Positions 63,569-64,000 of a stretch of 64,000 bases of DNA are shown piece by piece (the first letter of the stretch is position 1; each line of letters begins with the position of its first letter). The stretch is from Flaviramulus basaltis (GTDB lineage: Bacteria > Bacteroidota > Bacteroidia > Flavobacteriales > Flavobacteriaceae): positions 1,054,001 to 1,118,000 of the forward strand of contig NZ_FPKV01000002.1 of the NCBI RefSeq assembly GCF_900114265.1. Direction: 5' to 3'. Below the pieces are notes generated by a model. That model was not told the origin of the DNA. It searched no databases and saw only the letters and a list, made by a program, of their open reading frames with translations. The position numbers and the translations under genes are program-made.

Positions 63569-64000
63569 ATGAAGAATTTACATGATTATAATTTATGGGC
63601 ATCCCTTAAAAGTGGTGATTCAAAAGCGTTCTCCACTCTCTATAAGGTATACTATCCTCTTTTGCATAATTATGGCTTAAAAATTTCGAATTATAATACC
63701 CAATTAACTGAAGATTGTCTACAAGATTTTTTTCTATACATATACCAGCACAGAGAAAATTTAGCAAATTTAGATTCTATTAAGCCCTATCTATATGTTT
63801 CCTTTAGAAGAAGTTTATTTCGTGAATTAAAAATGGCTTCAAAAAAAGTTGATTATGATGATAAAGTAAATCATTTTATAGATATAAATTTTTCTGCTGA
63901 AGATGTTATGATTCAACAAGAAATTGATGCTTTTAAACAAACTAGTATAGTTAGCCTGTTAAATGAGTTGCCAAAAAGACAAAAAGAAGTTATTTACTTA
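63569..64000 (+). CDS. ECF-type RNA polymerase sigma factor (3' end outside window)
   Basis: 144 codons are visible from the ATG at 63569 and the frame is open to the window edge. Region 2 of sigma-70 is clear (WASLKSGDSKAFSTLYKVYY, then LTEDCLQDFFLYIYQHREN with the acidic core-binding helix, and PYLYVSFRRSLFRELK). Region 4 begins at LLNELPKRQKEVIYL. ECF factors of this type in Bacteroidota are often followed by a FecR-like anti-sigma factor and a SusCD pair, so a second uptake locus may lie past the right edge. Confidence 0.9.
   Translation, partial: MKNLHDYNLWASLKSGDSKAFSTLYKVYYPLLHNYGLKISNYNTQLTEDCLQDFFLYIYQHRENLANLDSIKPYLYVSFRRSLFRELKMASKKVDYDDKVNHFIDINFSAEDVMIQQEIDAFKQTSIVSLLNELPKRQKEVIYL

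Noticed and set aside
1-64000. tRNA, rRNA, CRISPR, insertion sequence or prophage genes
   Set aside because: No TpsiC-arm-like GGTTCGA sequences, regularly spaced repeats, transposase or phage structural motifs were recognised on either strand; a tRNA or RNA-family search was not run.

Overview
The window is AT-rich chromosome from a member of the Bacteroidota, most likely a marine Flavobacteriaceae species. The signs are a SusC/SusD pair, two type IX secretion (T9SS) C-terminal sorting domains, a PorP/SprF-family protein, bshC for bacillithiol, many short lipoprotein signals ending in Cys, A-rich rather than Shine-Dalgarno start regions, and promoters of the Bacteroidota form TTTG-N19-21-TAnnTTTG. 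No tRNA, rRNA, CRISPR array, transposase or prophage was seen.

Layout. 1-2161 is the N-terminal part of an FG-GAP/ASPIC lipoprotein. 2385-12429 is a fructan-type polysaccharide utilisation locus: SusD, SusC, a LacI-type regulator, fructokinase, a GH32 lipoprotein and a sugar MFS porter, with two related CG-centred operator-like sites. 12579-14203 is a MocA/XdhC pair for molybdenum hydroxylase maturation, without its enzyme. 14306-16826 holds a small membrane protein, two rhodaneses, a redoxin and a TlpA-like lipoprotein. 16902-23757 is a complete trp operon (trpE-G-D-C-F/B-A) with a tandem-Trp leader peptide, an attenuator, a trpF-trpB fusion, and three copies of a palindromic repeat, one of them in frame inside trpF. 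23771-29990 carries NDH-2, TrmL, a YfcC-like transporter, an esterase and a type I pullulanase. 30151-34709 has an AIPR-type putative defence gene, then VF530, a small conserved protein, an RhlE-type helicase, a DUF3820 protein and a DUF922 protease-like protein. 34825-38428 holds a LysM/PBP-like protein and guaA.

38714-45726 is the most accessory part: a TPR-HTH regulator, a lipoprotein that looks like an aerolysin-type pore-forming protein, a truncated second copy of the bshC 3' end, a ThuA-like T9SS cargo gene and intact bshC. 46045-54623 carries a PhoX-like lipoprotein behind 11-bp-phased TTAAC repeats that resemble a Pho box, a di-heme peroxidase, a TerC protein, a beta-helix lipoprotein, a CarboxypepD_reg-like protein and a PorP/SprF-SPOR protein. 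54664-64000 is parC, parE, a GH5-like T9SS glycosidase, an SRPBCC protein, ychF and the start of an ECF sigma factor.

How it works together. The fructan locus should take fructo-oligosaccharides through SusCD, cleave them with the GH32 lipoprotein, import fructose by MFS and phosphorylate it, under LacI-type control. The trp operon appears to be controlled by classical leader-peptide attenuation. The strongest unusual features are the trp leader, the in-frame palindromic insertion and the gene fusion in trpF, the Pho-box-like array, the bshC duplication around a secreted ThuA gene, and the aerolysin-like lipoprotein. All function calls come from reading motifs; no database search was run.
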